Shown here in pieces: positions 45,007-54,771 of a stretch of DNA of 64,000 bases (position 1 is its first letter; each line of letters begins with the position of its first letter). Below the pieces are notes generated by a model. The model was not told where the DNA came from. It saw only the letters and a program-made list of their open reading frames with translations, and did no database searches. Origin of the DNA: Shewanella jiangmenensis (lineage in GTDB: Bacteria; Pseudomonadota; Gammaproteobacteria; Enterobacterales; Shewanellaceae); assembly GCF_018596335.1 (NCBI RefSeq), contig NZ_JAHEPS010000007.1:1-64000 (forward strand). The letters run 5' to 3'. The translations under genes were made by a program, and so were the position numbers.

Positions 45007-45711
45007 AGGCGCTTTCCTTGAAGTTATTCGCCGCTAGTGTAATTCAGGCTGTGCCGGGATACCACCTGCGCTCAGCCGACGTTTGTTCTGCCTTGTCGGC
45101 CAAACAGCCTGTAATTCAATGACAGCTGACCATAAAAGCGCAGGTTCACCCTATCTTGCACGTTTGTACTGCGCGTTTACGAAATTTCATGCACAAGTTT
45201 TTTGTGGTAACGCCTTACAAATTTGCAACAGATTTTGCGTCGGGCGACACAGAAACGCCAAAACACTTGACATTGATTTTATTGAAGAAATTTCTTTGCC
45301 TGAAAAAATCAGATTTTAACTTGACTCCACAGTCCATGCGGGTTTGCAGGGCTAAATCCGGCTTAATTCACAAGCTTATCCACAGAATCTGTGGAAAAGT
45401 GCCTTAAAGCCAGACCCGATGCGGCTTTGCGGCAGATGGGCATTTGGGGGCTGCGTCAGTCAAGTGTATGTAATTAAACTACAGCTGAAAGTCGTTGCCG
45501 TATGCGCGTCCAATGCGTCATTCGCACAAACCTGGCAACGACGCTGCGCCCCCAAGAATATAAAACAGATGCAAGTCGACTTTAGTACCAGTCAATTCAA
45601 CGAAAACAGTCGCTTAGTGTATAAAAGCGCAGCAAAATGGAGATTTTCACGCCATGATGCACATTAGTTCACCACTTAACAGCCTAATCACACTTTTTTT
45701 GCCCTTCGCCG
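45007..45711. other. Gene-free interval with a palindrome containing two inverted DnaA boxes
   Basis: No supported gene in about 700 bp. TTATCCACA at 45376-45384 is a perfect DnaA box, and TGTGGAAAA at 45390-45398 is a second box in inverse orientation (TTTTCCACA). Together they contain a 17-bp perfect palindrome, TCCACAGA-A-TCTGTGGA (45379-45395). The surrounding 45230-45330 is AT-rich. Short open frames here have no ribosome-binding signals. Confidence 0.6.
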
Positions 45712-45740
45712 TTGACTCATCCCTCCACCCGTTTTACTAT
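45712..45740 (+). promoter_or_regulatory. Sigma-70 promoter of the tRNA-Asn cluster
   Basis: TTGACT at 45712-45717, a 17-bp spacer and TACTAT at 45735-45740, followed by GCGCTCC, a GC-rich discriminator of the stringent type. The first tRNA begins 37 bp later. Confidence 0.88.
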
Positions 45741-45777
45741 GCGCTCCGTTCTCAGCGAGCAGTTGTTTTACAACGAT

Positions 45778-45853
45778 TCCCCTGTAGTTCAGTCGGTAGA
45801 ACGGCGGACTGTTAATCCGTATGTCACTGGTTCAAGTCCAGTCAGGGGAGCCA
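45778..45853 (+). tRNA. tRNA-Asn (GTT), copy 1
   Basis: A 76-nt cloverleaf: acceptor TCCCCTG pairs with CAGGGGA, the anticodon loop is CTGTTAA with anticodon GTT, the T arm is GGTTCAAGTCC, and CCA is encoded. All five copies are identical. Confidence 0.98.
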
Positions 45854-45901
45854 CTCACTGAAACACGCCTGTAAAGGCATGAAGTTAATCGCAAAATTTG
45901 T

Positions 45902-45977
45902 TCCCCTGTAGTTCAGTCGGTAGAACGGCGGACTGTTAATCCGTATGTCACTGGTTCAAGTCCAGTCAGGGGAGCCA
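45902..45977 (+). tRNA. tRNA-Asn (GTT), copy 2
   Basis: Identical to copy 1; 48-bp spacer. Confidence 0.98.
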
Positions 45978-45999
45978 ACTTCACAGCGATACAATCTGT

Positions 46000-46075
46000 T
46001 CCCCTGTAGTTCAGTCGGTAGAACGGCGGACTGTTAATCCGTATGTCACTGGTTCAAGTCCAGTCAGGGGAGCCA
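46000..46075 (+). tRNA. tRNA-Asn (GTT), copy 3
   Basis: Identical to copy 1; the 22-bp spacer before it is nearly identical to the one after it. Confidence 0.98.
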
Positions 46076-46098
46076 ACTTCACAAGCGATACAATCTGT

Positions 46099-46174
46099 TC
46101 CCCTGTAGTTCAGTCGGTAGAACGGCGGACTGTTAATCCGTATGTCACTGGTTCAAGTCCAGTCAGGGGAGCCA
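46099..46174 (+). tRNA. tRNA-Asn (GTT), copy 4
   Basis: Identical to copy 1; preceded by a 23-bp spacer that differs from the previous one by a single inserted base. Confidence 0.98.
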
Positions 46175-46201
46175 CATCGCACTACTCTGCTTTAATTCGA
46201 T

Positions 46202-46277
46202 TCCCCTGTAGTTCAGTCGGTAGAACGGCGGACTGTTAATCCGTATGTCACTGGTTCAAGTCCAGTCAGGGGAGCCA
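46202..46277 (+). tRNA. tRNA-Asn (GTT), copy 5
   Basis: Identical to copy 1. No clear hairpin terminator follows before the gene at 46446. Confidence 0.98.
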
Positions 46278-46445
46278 CCTTCTTTACCGCGCTTAATCCT
46301 TCATTTACACCCTGTCTGCGTTTCAGCCACTGGATCACCAAGTTCATTGATTTGGATTTTGTTTTTATTGCTTTAGGGTTACACTTTCTGCCTTATTGCA
46401 GCTTCTTTAACTAGAATCCAGTAAACAGCGTTAACGGACATAACC

Positions 46446-48371
46446 ATGAGTTTGACCAAATCTCTCCCCTTTGCCCTGGTTGGGCTGTTTGGCATAGCTG
46501 CCGCTTTTATGTATCAGGACGATAAAAGCCAGCTTGAATTAGCCGCTCAGCAACATATGGCGCAGTATCAGCAGCAGGCCGTAAGCCTTGACCAGTGGTC
46601 CGGCGATGGCAAATCCCTTTATCAGATGCTGCAGGCAAAAATTCCGCTGCAATTTTTCCAATATACCGATGCAACCGACGGCGCCCGTAATCACACCGCC
46701 GGGGTACTGCAGGCAAGCAACGATTCGCTCTTGATGCCGCTGTTTGAGCTTGAGCTGGGTGATACCCGCAGCTTGAGCGAAGGTCGGCTGATGATAAAGC
46801 TTGATGTCGCGGCGCTTCGGCGCGACGCAGCAGACGCCTTTGCCAAGCAGCTTGCTATTCTTGCTGCGCTGCTGTTGGGCTCACTTGGGGTGTTTGCTTT
46901 TTTCAGCGCATACATAAAGCGCGGCGTGCGCTACGGCGCCGACTATATCCGCACTATTCCTGAACTTAACTATCAGGCGGTTGAGCAGTCCAAACTCAAT
47001 GGCGAGCTTAAGCCGCTGGCCGCCGCGCTCGATGAGTGCCGTATTGCCCTCAAAACCCGGATTGACAACCTGAACGCTGAAAATGAAAAGCTGTCACGGG
47101 CGGCTTATCAGGATCCGGTCACAGGTTTTGGCAGCCGGGTTCGCTTTACCCGCAAGCTCGATGAACTCAGTAAAAGCACCAAAGATCAGATTGGCTGCCT
47201 TGCCATGGTGCAGGCCACCGAGCTTGGCAATATCAACCAGCTGCAGGGCCGCACCGCTGGTGACGAGTACCTGAATAAAATTGCCAATTGCCTGCGCCGC
47301 GCCGCCATGCCGTTTACCGACGCTGAGTGCTTTCGCATTAACAGCTCTGACTTTGCGGTGTTTCTGCCCAATTTGATCATCAAGGATGCCGAGCGCTTCC
47401 TTGAGCCGCTTAAAACCCTGCTCGATGAATATCAGGGCAACACAGGCACCGATTCTGTTGCCTACACTGGGCTCGTGCCCTACAAAAATGGTCTGGATCC
47501 GGTGAACCTCCTGAGCCTGTCGGATGCGGCGCTCAGTATCGCCCAGACCCTCGGCCCCAACAGTTTCCACACCCTTGAGAAATTTACTGACGATGTGGAG
47601 ATTGGGGATAATCGCTGGCAACTGGCCATTCGTAACATTATTGAGCGGCGCGCGGTGCGCTTTTTCCAGCAGCCCATCCAGCCATGCCGCACTGAAGTGG
47701 AAGTGTATCGCGAGCTGTTTGCCCGTTTTTATAACCCCGAAGGTAAAATCCTGCCCACCACCACAGTGATTGCCATGGCCGAGCGCCATGGGCTTATCAT
47801 CGATTTGGATAAACTGGTGCTGATGTCGGCGATCCGCACCCTGCTCGAGTCCCCTAACCTCAGTGGCGCATTCGGGGTCAATATCAGCGCCACCTCGGCC
47901 ACCAACGACAGTTTCGTCGGTTGGCTTAAAGACACCCTGATTAAACATCGCACCATAGCGCCAAGGCTGGTGCTGGAAATCAACGAAAGTGGCGTGCAAA
48001 CCAACATGCAGGGCTGCTTTAAGTTTATCCGCGACATGCATGGCGTTGGCACCCGCGTTGCCATTGAGCGCTTTGGCATGGGCTTTACCTCGTTCAAGTT
48101 TTTCCGTGAGATCCGCCCGGATTACATCAAGCTCGATGCCACCTACAGCGAAGCTATCGATCAGGACGCCAACAACAAGTTTTTTGTGCGCATGATAGTG
48201 GATATCGCCAGACGCATCGGCGTGCGGGTGCTGGCCTGCGGTGTAGAGCGCCAGGAAGAAAAGTTCACCCTCGAGAAATTGCTGGTCGATGGCCTGCAGG
48301 GCTACTACATTGCCCAGCCCAAAGCCCTTGGCAATGAGCCTGATGACGGAAAATCCGCCCAGCAGGGTTAA
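46446..48371 (+). CDS. Membrane GGDEF/EAL-family protein with both active sites degenerate
   Basis: A 641-residue inner-membrane protein: an N-terminal helix (about 7-22), a periplasmic domain (about 25-135) resembling the LapD/MoxY N-terminal type, a second helix (about 137-158), a HAMP-like linker and coiled coil, a GGDEF-like domain (about 220-370) and an EAL-like domain (about 385-630). The cyclase signature reads NSSDF, and the EAL region has ELFAR and IERFGMGF in place of EALxR and DDFGTGY, so metal-binding aspartates are lost. It is probably a c-di-GMP or protein-binding receptor of the LapD/CsrD kind, not an enzyme (inference). Confidence 0.88.
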   Translation: MSLTKSLPFALVGLFGIAAAFMYQDDKSQLELAAQQHMAQYQQQAVSLDQWSGDGKSLYQMLQAKIPLQFFQYTDATDGARNHTAGVLQASNDSLLMPLFELELGDTRSLSEGRLMIKLDVAALRRDAADAFAKQLAILAALLLGSLGVFAFFSAYIKRGVRYGADYIRTIPELNYQAVEQSKLNGELKPLAAALDECRIALKTRIDNLNAENEKLSRAAYQDPVTGFGSRVRFTRKLDELSKSTKDQIGCLAMVQATELGNINQLQGRTAGDEYLNKIANCLRRAAMPFTDAECFRINSSDFAVFLPNLIIKDAERFLEPLKTLLDEYQGNTGTDSVAYTGLVPYKNGLDPVNLLSLSDAALSIAQTLGPNSFHTLEKFTDDVEIGDNRWQLAIRNIIERRAVRFFQQPIQPCRTEVEVYRELFARFYNPEGKILPTTTVIAMAERHGLIIDLDKLVLMSAIRTLLESPNLSGAFGVNISATSATNDSFVGWLKDTLIKHRTIAPRLVLEINESGVQTNMQGCFKFIRDMHGVGTRVAIERFGMGFTSFKFFREIRPDYIKLDATYSEAIDQDANNKFFVRMIVDIARRIGVRVLACGVERQEEKFTLEKLLVDGLQGYYIAQPKALGNEPDDGKSAQQG

Positions 48372-48381
48372 CCCTGCTTTT
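48361..48381 (+). terminator. Hairpin overlapping the stop codon, possible weak terminator
   Basis: AGCAGGG-TTAA-CCCTGCT is a perfect 7-bp stem with the TAA stop in its loop, followed by only four T residues. It separates the GGDEF/EAL gene from rnfA. Confidence 0.55.
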
Positions 48382-48446
48382 GATATGTTGTTAATGACAT
48401 TCAAAAAGCCGATAATACCGCCACCTAACGCCAATGCTTTTTCGCG

Positions 48447-49025
48447 ATGAGTGACTATCTGTTGTTATTGATTGGCACCGTGCTGGTCAATAACTTTGTT
48501 CTGGTTAAATTTCTCGGCCTTTGCCCCTTTATGGGCGTGTCAGGCAAGCTTGAGTCGGCCATCGGCATGTCGATGGCGACTACCTTTGTGCTGACACTCG
48601 CCTCCATTTTAAGTTATCTGGTCAACCAGTATCTGCTGGCGCCCTTTGAGCTGTTGTATCTGCGCACCATGAGCTTTATTCTGGTGATTGCGGTTGTGGT
48701 GCAATTTACTGAAATGCTGGTGCAAAAAACCAGCAGTGCCCTGCACCGTGCGCTCGGTATTTATCTGCCGCTCATCACCACCAACTGCGCCGTACTCGGT
48801 GTAGCGCTGCTGAACATCAACGAAAAACACGATTTTATTGAGTCAGCCATTTACGGCTTCGGCGCTGCCGTGGGTTTTTCGCTGGTGTTGGTGCTGTTTT
48901 CTGCCATGCGCGAGCGCCTTGCCGCCGCCGATGTGCCGCTGCCGTTTAAAGGCGGCGCGATTGCGATGATCACGGCCGGTTTGATGTCACTTGCCTTTAT
49001 GGGCTTTACCGGTTTGGTGAAATAA
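48447..49025 (+). CDS. rnfA: Electron transport complex subunit RnfA
   Basis: Integral membrane subunit of the Rnf complex, which couples ferredoxin:NAD oxidoreduction to Na+ or H+ transport. The 192 residues form six helices and include [19 protein letters not shown] and [15 protein letters not shown], the paired Cys-containing half-helices that hold a buried Fe-S cluster in Rnf and Nqr. Its stop overlaps the rnfB start by one base. Confidence 0.97.
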   Translation: MSDYLLLLIGTVLVNNFVLVKFLGLCPFMGVSGKLESAIGMSMATTFVLTLASILSYLVNQYLLAPFELLYLRTMSFILVIAVVVQFTEMLVQKTSSALHRALGIYLPLITTNCAVLGVALLNINEKHDFIESAIYGFGAAVGFSLVLVLFSAMRERLAAADVPLPFKGGAIAMITAGLMSLAFMGFTGLVK

Positions 49026-49594
49026 TGTCAGGAATTATGATTGCCGTTATTTTACTCGGCCTGCTGGCATTGGTGTTTGGCGCCATTCTGGGCTTTGCCG
49101 CGGTAAAATTCAAAGTCGAGGGTAACCCCCTTGCCGATCAGGTTGAAGCCCTGCTGCCGCAAACCCAATGCGGCCAATGTGGTTATCCGGGTTGTCGTCC
49201 CTATGCAGAAGCCATTGTCGGTGGCGACAAGGTCAACAAGTGTCCGCCTGGCGGCGTCGCCACCATGGAAAAAATCGCCGAGCTGATGGGCGTTGAGCCC
49301 GAGCCATTGTCCGCCACCACTGAGCAGCAGGTTAAAAAGGTTGCTTACATCCGCGAAGATGAATGTATCGGCTGCACCAAATGTATTCAGGCCTGCCCTG
49401 TGGATGCCATTGTCGGCGCCGGTAAGCTGATGCATACCGTGATAGCCCAGGACTGCACCGGCTGTGATTTGTGCGTCGAGCCCTGCCCCGTTGACTGTAT
49501 TGATATGATCCCCGTGACCCAAGATTTGCGCAGCTGGAACTGGAAACTCAGTGCCATTCCTGTCACACAGCTTGAAGAGGAAAAGCCGTGCTGA
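49025..49594 (+). CDS. rnfB: Electron transport complex subunit RnfB
   Basis: Fe-S subunit receiving electrons from reduced ferredoxin or flavodoxin. The 189 residues have an N-terminal membrane helix (about 4-26), a four-cysteine cluster motif ([17 protein letters not shown] ... KCPPGG), and two ferredoxin-type [4Fe-4S] motifs ([12 protein letters not shown] and [12 protein letters not shown]). It overlaps rnfC by 7 bases. Confidence 0.97.
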   Translation: MSGIMIAVILLGLLALVFGAILGFAAVKFKVEGNPLADQVEALLPQTQCGQCGYPGCRPYAEAIVGGDKVNKCPPGGVATMEKIAELMGVEPEPLSATTEQQVKKVAYIREDECIGCTKCIQACPVDAIVGAGKLMHTVIAQDCTGCDLCVEPCPVDCIDMIPVTQDLRSWNWKLSAIPVTQLEEEKPC

Positions 49595-52287
49595 CATTAC
49601 TTGAACAACTGGACAAAGGTACGCTGTGGAAAATTCCGGGCGGCATTCATCCGCCGGAAATGAAGTCCCTCTCCAACGCCTCATCCATCGCCCGTCTGCC
49701 GCTGTTTGACGAATACCTGCTGCCGCTGCCGCAGGTAGGCGAGCAGGCAAGCCTTGCCGTGAGTGTTGGCGAGCAGGTGTTAAAAGGCCAAAGCCTTACC
49801 CGCGGTGCAGGCCACAGCTACTTACCCGTGCATGCGCCAACGTCCGGCACTGTTATTGCCATTGAGCCACGCCCAAGCAACCATGCATCCGCCTTGCCGG
49901 TACTGACACTGGTGCTTAAAAGTGATGGAAAGGACGACTGGTGCACGCTTGAAGGCGCCAATTCCGATGGCGCCAATACAAAAAGTGTCAGCTCAGAAGG
50001 CGTGAATGCCGAAAAGGTCGATATCGCAAGCTTAAGCCGCGAGCTAATTCTCAGCCGCATTCAGCAAGCCGGGATCGCCGGTATGGGCGGCGCCGCGTTT
50101 CCAAGCCATATTAAGCTTTCACCCGCCAGCGAAATTGAGCTCGTTATCGTCAATGGTGTGGAGTGTGAGCCCTACATCACCGCCGATGACCGCCTGATGC
50201 GTGAGCACGCCGATGACATCATCGCCGGCCTTGAAATTATCCATAAACTGCTCGCCCCCAAACGGCTGATTATTGCCATTGAAGACAATAAACCTGCCGC
50301 CGCTGAAGCCATGGGCGCAGCGCTTAATCGCAGCCACCTGCCCGCAGGCACCGCGCGAGTCACCCAAATTCCGACCAAGTATCCTTCCGGCGGTGAAAAG
50401 CAGCTGATTCAAATCATTACCGGCAAAGAAGTGCCATCGGGCGCCATCCCGGCACAGCTTGGCATTGTGGTGCACAACGTCGGTACGCTCTTTGCCATCC
50501 GCGATGCGGTAGTGTTTGGTAAGCCTTTGATTGAGCGAGTTGTGACCGTGACCGGCAATACAGTGAGTAAGCCAGGCAACTACTGGGTCCCAATCGGCAC
50601 CCGGGTGACTGATGTGCTGACGTACTGCGACTTTCAAAGTGAGCCATCGCAAAAAATCATTATGGGCGGCCCCATGATGGGCTACGCCTTGCCTGAGTCA
50701 AAGGTGCCAATCCTTAAAGGCAGCAACTGTATTCTGGTGCCGGCAAGCGATGAAATTGGCGAGATGCCCGCCGAAAAGCCCTGTATCCGCTGCGGCGAGT
50801 GCGCGGTTGCCTGCCCGGCATCCCTGCTGCCCCAGCAGCTTTTTTGGCACGCCAAGGCCGAAGAATACGACAAGGCCGAAAGCTATAACCTCAAAGACTG
50901 TATCGAGTGTGGCTGCTGCAGCTATGTCTGCCCAAGCGACATTCCGCTGGTCGAATATTACCGTGTCGCCAAGGCCGCCATTCGCCACGACGCCGAAGAA
51001 AAGCGTAAAGCCGAGCGTGCCAAGGTGCGCTTTGAAGCCCGCATCGCCCGTCTCGAAGAAGAGAAGAACGCCCGCGAAGCCAAGGCCCGTGAAGCGGCTG
51101 AAAAACGCAAAGCCAGCATGGTTGGCAATGAAAAAGATGCCATCGCCGCCGCGCTTGCACGGGTGCAGGCCAAAAAGGCCGCCAAGGATGATGGCGCTGT
51201 CAGCGGCGTAGCTGCTGATGGCGCGGGTGCCGGTGCAAGTGTGGGTTTGAGTGCGGCTGTGAGTGCGGGTGTAAACAACACTGCTGCCACGCCTGCAGAT
51301 GCAGCAACAACGGCTGCCGATCCAAAAGCAGGTGTTGCCGCCGCCATCGCCCGCGCCAAGGCTAAAAAGGCCGCAGCCCAGGCTGAGGCAGGCGAAAGCA
51401 GTGCGCAGGACCAGGCAAGTACTGACATGGCTGCAGAAAGAAGCACCGAAGCAAGAGCGGACGTAAATCCAGAGCCAAGCGCAGCGCAGGACCCGAAAAA
51501 GGCGGCCATCGCCGCCGCAGTTGCCCGCGCCAAAGCCAAGAAAGCGGCCGCACAGGGGCTTAGCTCAGCGAGTGATGCTCAGACGAGCGACGCGCCTGCC
51601 ATTGACCAAGCCATAGAGACCGGCGCCGAAGACAGCGCTTCTAACAACTCCGATGAAAATAACGCGAACGCTGCTGCAACTGTAACGCCTGAAGGCAAGG
51701 AAGATCCGAAAAAGGCCGCCATTGCCGCCGCAGTTGCCCGAGCCAAAGCCAAAAAGGCGGCCAAAGCGGCACAGAATGACGGCGTTGATGCGCCAGCTGC
51801 AGATACCCAAGACAACGCAGATGCTGCTGAAAAAAATGTCACAGATATTGCTGAAAGCGCTGGCACAGACGGTGCAGAAAGCGCTGGTACAGATGCAAAG
51901 GCAAGCGAGACTCTGACACCGGCCGATGCCAAAAAAGCCGCTGTGGCCGCGGCTGTCGCCAAAGCCAAGGCAAAAAAGGCGGCGCAGGCTCAAGCCCAAG
52001 CAAGCAATCTTCAGCAAGCAGAAGACAATGAGCACAGCAGCTCGCAACGCGATGCGCAATTGGCTCAATCGGACAACGCCGCCGAAGCGGCCGATGTGTC
52101 CGAGATCGCCGACATCGATGTGTCTAATGTGTCTAATGTGCCTGATGCGGCCGATGGAGCCGTCGCCGAAAACGCAGCGCCGCAAGCAGACCAAGCCCAG
52201 GACGCCGAACAAGACAGTAAAAAAGCCCGTATTGCCACCGCGGTGGCCAAAGCCAAGGCCAAGAAAGCCGCAAGGGAGCAAGAGTAA
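49588..52287 (+). CDS. rnfC: Electron transport complex subunit RnfC with a long repetitive tail
   Basis: NADH/FMN-binding subunit of Rnf. It starts at GTG 49588, inside the end of rnfB. The core (about 1-460) shows [51 protein letters not shown], and two [4Fe-4S] motifs, [12 protein letters not shown] and [12 protein letters not shown]. The remaining 440 residues are Ala/Lys-rich, with six copies of a helix like [16 protein letters not shown] separated by acidic linkers. E. coli RnfC has a comparable tail but is shorter overall (about 740 residues). A small repeat-like insertion ([10 protein letters not shown]) lies near residue 125. Confidence 0.96.
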   Translation: MLTLLEQLDKGTLWKIPGGIHPPEMKSLSNASSIARLPLFDEYLLPLPQVGEQASLAVSVGEQVLKGQSLTRGAGHSYLPVHAPTSGTVIAIEPRPSNHASALPVLTLVLKSDGKDDWCTLEGANSDGANTKSVSSEGVNAEKVDIASLSRELILSRIQQAGIAGMGGAAFPSHIKLSPASEIELVIVNGVECEPYITADDRLMREHADDIIAGLEIIHKLLAPKRLIIAIEDNKPAAAEAMGAALNRSHLPAGTARVTQIPTKYPSGGEKQLIQIITGKEVPSGAIPAQLGIVVHNVGTLFAIRDAVVFGKPLIERVVTVTGNTVSKPGNYWVPIGTRVTDVLTYCDFQSEPSQKIIMGGPMMGYALPESKVPILKGSNCILVPASDEIGEMPAEKPCIRCGECAVACPASLLPQQLFWHAKAEEYDKAESYNLKDCIECGCCSYVCPSDIPLVEYYRVAKAAIRHDAEEKRKAERAKVRFEARIARLEEEKNAREAKAREAAEKRKASMVGNEKDAIAAALARVQAKKAAKDDGAVSGVAADGAGAGASVGLSAAVSAGVNNTAATPADAATTAADPKAGVAAAIARAKAKKAAAQAEAGESSAQDQASTDMAAERSTEARADVNPEPSAAQDPKKAAIAAAVARAKAKKAAAQGLSSASDAQTSDAPAIDQAIETGAEDSASNNSDENNANAAATVTPEGKEDPKKAAIAAAVARAKAKKAAKAAQNDGVDAPAADTQDNADAAEKNVTDIAESAGTDGAESAGTDAKASETLTPADAKKAAVAAAVAKAKAKKAAQAQAQASNLQQAEDNEHSSSQRDAQLAQSDNAAEAADVSEIADIDVSNVSNVPDAADGAVAENAAPQADQAQDAEQDSKKARIATAVAKAKAKKAAREQE

Positions 52288-52289
52288 CC

Positions 52290-53336
52290 ATGGCATTTCG
52301 CATTTCATCCTCGCCCCACGTTCGTAAAGACACGGCCACCCAGGCCGTGATGCAAAAAGTCATTCTCGCCGCCCTGCCCGGGCTTGCGGTGCAATGTTAC
52401 TTTTTCGGCTGGGGCAGCTTTATCCAGGTGCTGCTTGCCATCGCGGTCGCACTTGGCGCCGAGGCGGCGGTGCTTAAACTGCGTGGCCGCACTATCAAAG
52501 AGACCCTGAACGATCAGAGCGCCATCCTTACGGCGCTTCTGATTGGTGTGGCGCTGCCGCCACTCGCGCCTTGGTATCTCGTTGTTATCGGAACCATTTT
52601 CGCAATTGTAATTGTAAAGCAGCTCTATGGCGGCCTCGGGCAAAACCTGTTTAACCCCGCCATGGCCGCGTATGTGTTACTGCTGGTGTCGTTTCCGGTA
52701 CTGATGACCACCTGGGCTGCGCCCCTGGGGCTTGGCGCTGACAACGCAGGCTTTGTCGACGCGCTTAAAGTCATCTTTTCCGGCGTTGGCGCCCCCGCCT
52801 TTGCCCTCGGTATCGATGGGGTGTCGATGGCAACGCCGCTCGATACCCTGAAAACCGATTTATCCATGGGTCTTACCGCCACCGAAAGCCTGCAAAAACC
52901 CATTTTTGGCGGCAGCAGCACAGGCGAAGGCTGGGTTTGGGTAAACCTTGCGTACCTCGCAGGTGGTATCTATTTGCTGGCGAGCAAAACCATCCGCTGG
53001 CATATCAGCACAGGTCTGCTTGGTGCGCTGTTTGTCTGTAGCCTGGTCGGCTTTGCTCTGTCACCGGATACCCACGCAAGCCCGCTGTTTAACCTCTTCA
53101 GCGGCGCTACCATGCTGGCGGCCTTCTTTATTGCCACCGATCCTGTGACAGCGGCAACCAGCCGACGCGGGCGCTTGCTGTTTGGCGCCCTGATTGGCGT
53201 GCTGATTTATGTTATCCGTACGTTCGGTGGTTACCCTGATGGCGTTGCCTTTGCGGTGCTGCTGGCAAATCTCTGTGCGCCGCTGATTGACTATTACATC
53301 AAACCGCGTGCATACGGCCACCGTGGTCACAGCTAG
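52290..53336 (+). CDS. rnfD: Electron transport complex subunit RnfD
   Basis: Membrane subunit with covalently bound FMN, homologous to NqrB. The 348 residues include about nine helices, [16 protein letters not shown], and [20 protein letters not shown], in which the Thr of the S/T-GAT motif is the likely flavinylation site. It starts 3 bp after rnfC. Confidence 0.97.
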   Translation: MAFRISSSPHVRKDTATQAVMQKVILAALPGLAVQCYFFGWGSFIQVLLAIAVALGAEAAVLKLRGRTIKETLNDQSAILTALLIGVALPPLAPWYLVVIGTIFAIVIVKQLYGGLGQNLFNPAMAAYVLLLVSFPVLMTTWAAPLGLGADNAGFVDALKVIFSGVGAPAFALGIDGVSMATPLDTLKTDLSMGLTATESLQKPIFGGSSTGEGWVWVNLAYLAGGIYLLASKTIRWHISTGLLGALFVCSLVGFALSPDTHASPLFNLFSGATMLAAFFIATDPVTAATSRRGRLLFGALIGVLIYVIRTFGGYPDGVAFAVLLANLCAPLIDYYIKPRAYGHRGHS

Positions 53337-53344
53337 GAGTCGCC

Positions 53345-54049
53345 ATGAAACAATCCATCATTAAAAATGGCTTGCTGCTCGGTGGCTTCGCCCTTGCCTG
53401 CACCGCCGCGGTTGCACTGGTAAACGATGCCACCAAAGACAGGATTGCCGAGCAGCAGCGGCTGGAGCTGTCGAGGATTTTGCACCAAATCGTGCCGGAC
53501 GATATCCACGACAATGACCTAAGCGCGAGCTGTATCCTGGTTACCGAGCCTGACGCCCTTGGCAGTATTGACCCAATGCCTGTGTACCTTGGCACCAAAG
53601 GCGGCAAGCCGGTGGCACTTGCCATCGAAACCATCGCCCCCGATGGTTACAACGGCAATATCCGTCTCATTGTCGGCGTTGATACCAAAGGGGAAGTGCT
53701 TGGGATCCGCACCTTGAGTCATCAGGAAACCCCGGGCCTTGGCGACAAGATTGAGCTTAGAAAAGACGATTGGGTGCTTGGGTTTAACGGTAAACGCTTT
53801 GAAGCTTCAAACCCTGCGCCCTGGCGGGTGAAAAAAGATGGCGGCGAATTCGATCAGTTTACCGGCGCCACCATCACCCCGCGCGCTTATCTTAATGCCA
53901 TCAGCCGCACTCTGACCCTGGTTGAAAAGCAAAAGGCCGACTGGTTCAAACGTCCGCTTGGTTGCCATCCCGAAAAGGCGGCAGATGCAGACGCGTTAGC
54001 TACAGACGCATCAGATACAGACGCTTCAAATACAGACGGAAACGACTGA
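53345..54049 (+). CDS. rnfG: Electron transport complex subunit RnfG
   Basis: Periplasmic-facing flavoprotein subunit. The 234 residues have an N-terminal helix (about 9-27), the conserved GHQETPGLGDKIE-like segment (SHQETPGLGDK), and FDQFTGATITPRA, whose Thr takes covalent FMN. The last 22 residues come from a 15-bp tandem repeat array (53984-54043), giving an Asp/Ala/Ser/Thr-rich tail that is not part of the flavin domain. Confidence 0.96.
   Translation: MKQSIIKNGLLLGGFALACTAAVALVNDATKDRIAEQQRLELSRILHQIVPDDIHDNDLSASCILVTEPDALGSIDPMPVYLGTKGGKPVALAIETIAPDGYNGNIRLIVGVDTKGEVLGIRTLSHQETPGLGDKIELRKDDWVLGFNGKRFEASNPAPWRVKKDGGEFDQFTGATITPRAYLNAISRTLTLVEKQKADWFKRPLGCHPEKAADADALATDASDTDASNTDGND
53984..54043 (+). 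repeat. Four 15-bp tandem repeats at the rnfG 3' end
   Basis: Units GATGCAGACGCGTTA, GCTACAGACGCATCA, GATACAGACGCTTCA and AATACAGACGGAAAC are in frame and encode DADAL-ATDAS-DTDAS-NTDGN, ending one codon before the stop. Confidence 0.85.
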
Positions 54050-54069
54050 CTTTCGGTGAGTAACTTTTT

Positions 54070-54768
54070 ATGAGCAATTTTAAAGATATCGCCTGGCAGG
54101 GCCTTTGGAAAAATAACCCGGGGCTGGTGCAACTGCTCGGGCTTTGCCCGCTGCTTGCGGTCACCGCCACCCTGACCAACGCCCTGGGTCTTGGGCTTGC
54201 CACCGTCGCCGTGCTGATTGGCTCCAACGTGCTGGTGTCGCTGGTGCGCGACTTTGTACCCAAAGAAATCCGCATTCCGGTGTTTGTGATGATAATCGCT
54301 GCGCTGGTAACGGCGGTGCAGCTCCTTATCAACGCCTATGCCTACGGCCTGTATCTGTCGCTTGGGATTTTTCTGCCGCTGATTGTGACCAACTGCGTCA
54401 TCATCGGCCGCGCCGAAGCCTTTGCATCACGAAACAGCGTACCGGCAGCCGCCTTTGATGGCCTGATGATGGGCCTTGGCTTTACCGCTGTGCTGGCGGT
54501 GCTTGGCGCCACGCGGGAAATTTTGGGTCAGGGCACCTTGTTTGATGGCGCCGATCAGCTGCTTGGCTCCTGGGCGCAGTCGCTGAAAATTGAGCTGTGG
54601 CAAGTGGATAACAGCTTTTTGCTGGCCATGTTACCCCCGGGCGCCTTTATCGCCATGGGGCTCTTGATTGCCGCCAAAAACGTGATTGATAAGCGCCTTG
54701 AGGCGAAAAAGCCTGCGCCTGAGCCTGCTGCGGCCATCACCCGCGCCCGCATCACCAAGGTGGGATAA
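54070..54768 (+). CDS. rnfE: Electron transport complex subunit RnfE
   Basis: Integral membrane subunit paralogous to RnfA. The 232 residues form about six helices and include [18 protein letters not shown] and [19 protein letters not shown], which mirror the Cys motifs of RnfA. Its stop lies 3 bp before nth, and the rnf-nth linkage is conserved in gammaproteobacteria. Confidence 0.97.
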   Translation: MSNFKDIAWQGLWKNNPGLVQLLGLCPLLAVTATLTNALGLGLATVAVLIGSNVLVSLVRDFVPKEIRIPVFVMIIAALVTAVQLLINAYAYGLYLSLGIFLPLIVTNCVIIGRAEAFASRNSVPAAAFDGLMMGLGFTAVLAVLGATREILGQGTLFDGADQLLGSWAQSLKIELWQVDNSFLLAMLPPGAFIAMGLLIAAKNVIDKRLEAKKPAPEPAAAITRARITKVG

Positions 54769-54771
54769 GCC

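Noticed and set aside
45109..45125. CTGT-N9-ACAG upstream of uvrB, resembling a LexA (SOS) box
   Set aside because: The spacer is 9 bp; LexA boxes in gammaproteobacteria need 8, and the central bases do not fit CTGTATATATATACAG.
45419..45667. 82-codon frame before the tRNA-Asn array
   Set aside because: No Shine-Dalgarno, no recognisable composition or family; typical chance frame in an intergenic gap.
47094..48434. 446-codon frame antisense to the GGDEF/EAL gene
   Set aside because: A mirror of high-GC codon usage with no motifs; the sense strand encodes a recognisable protein.
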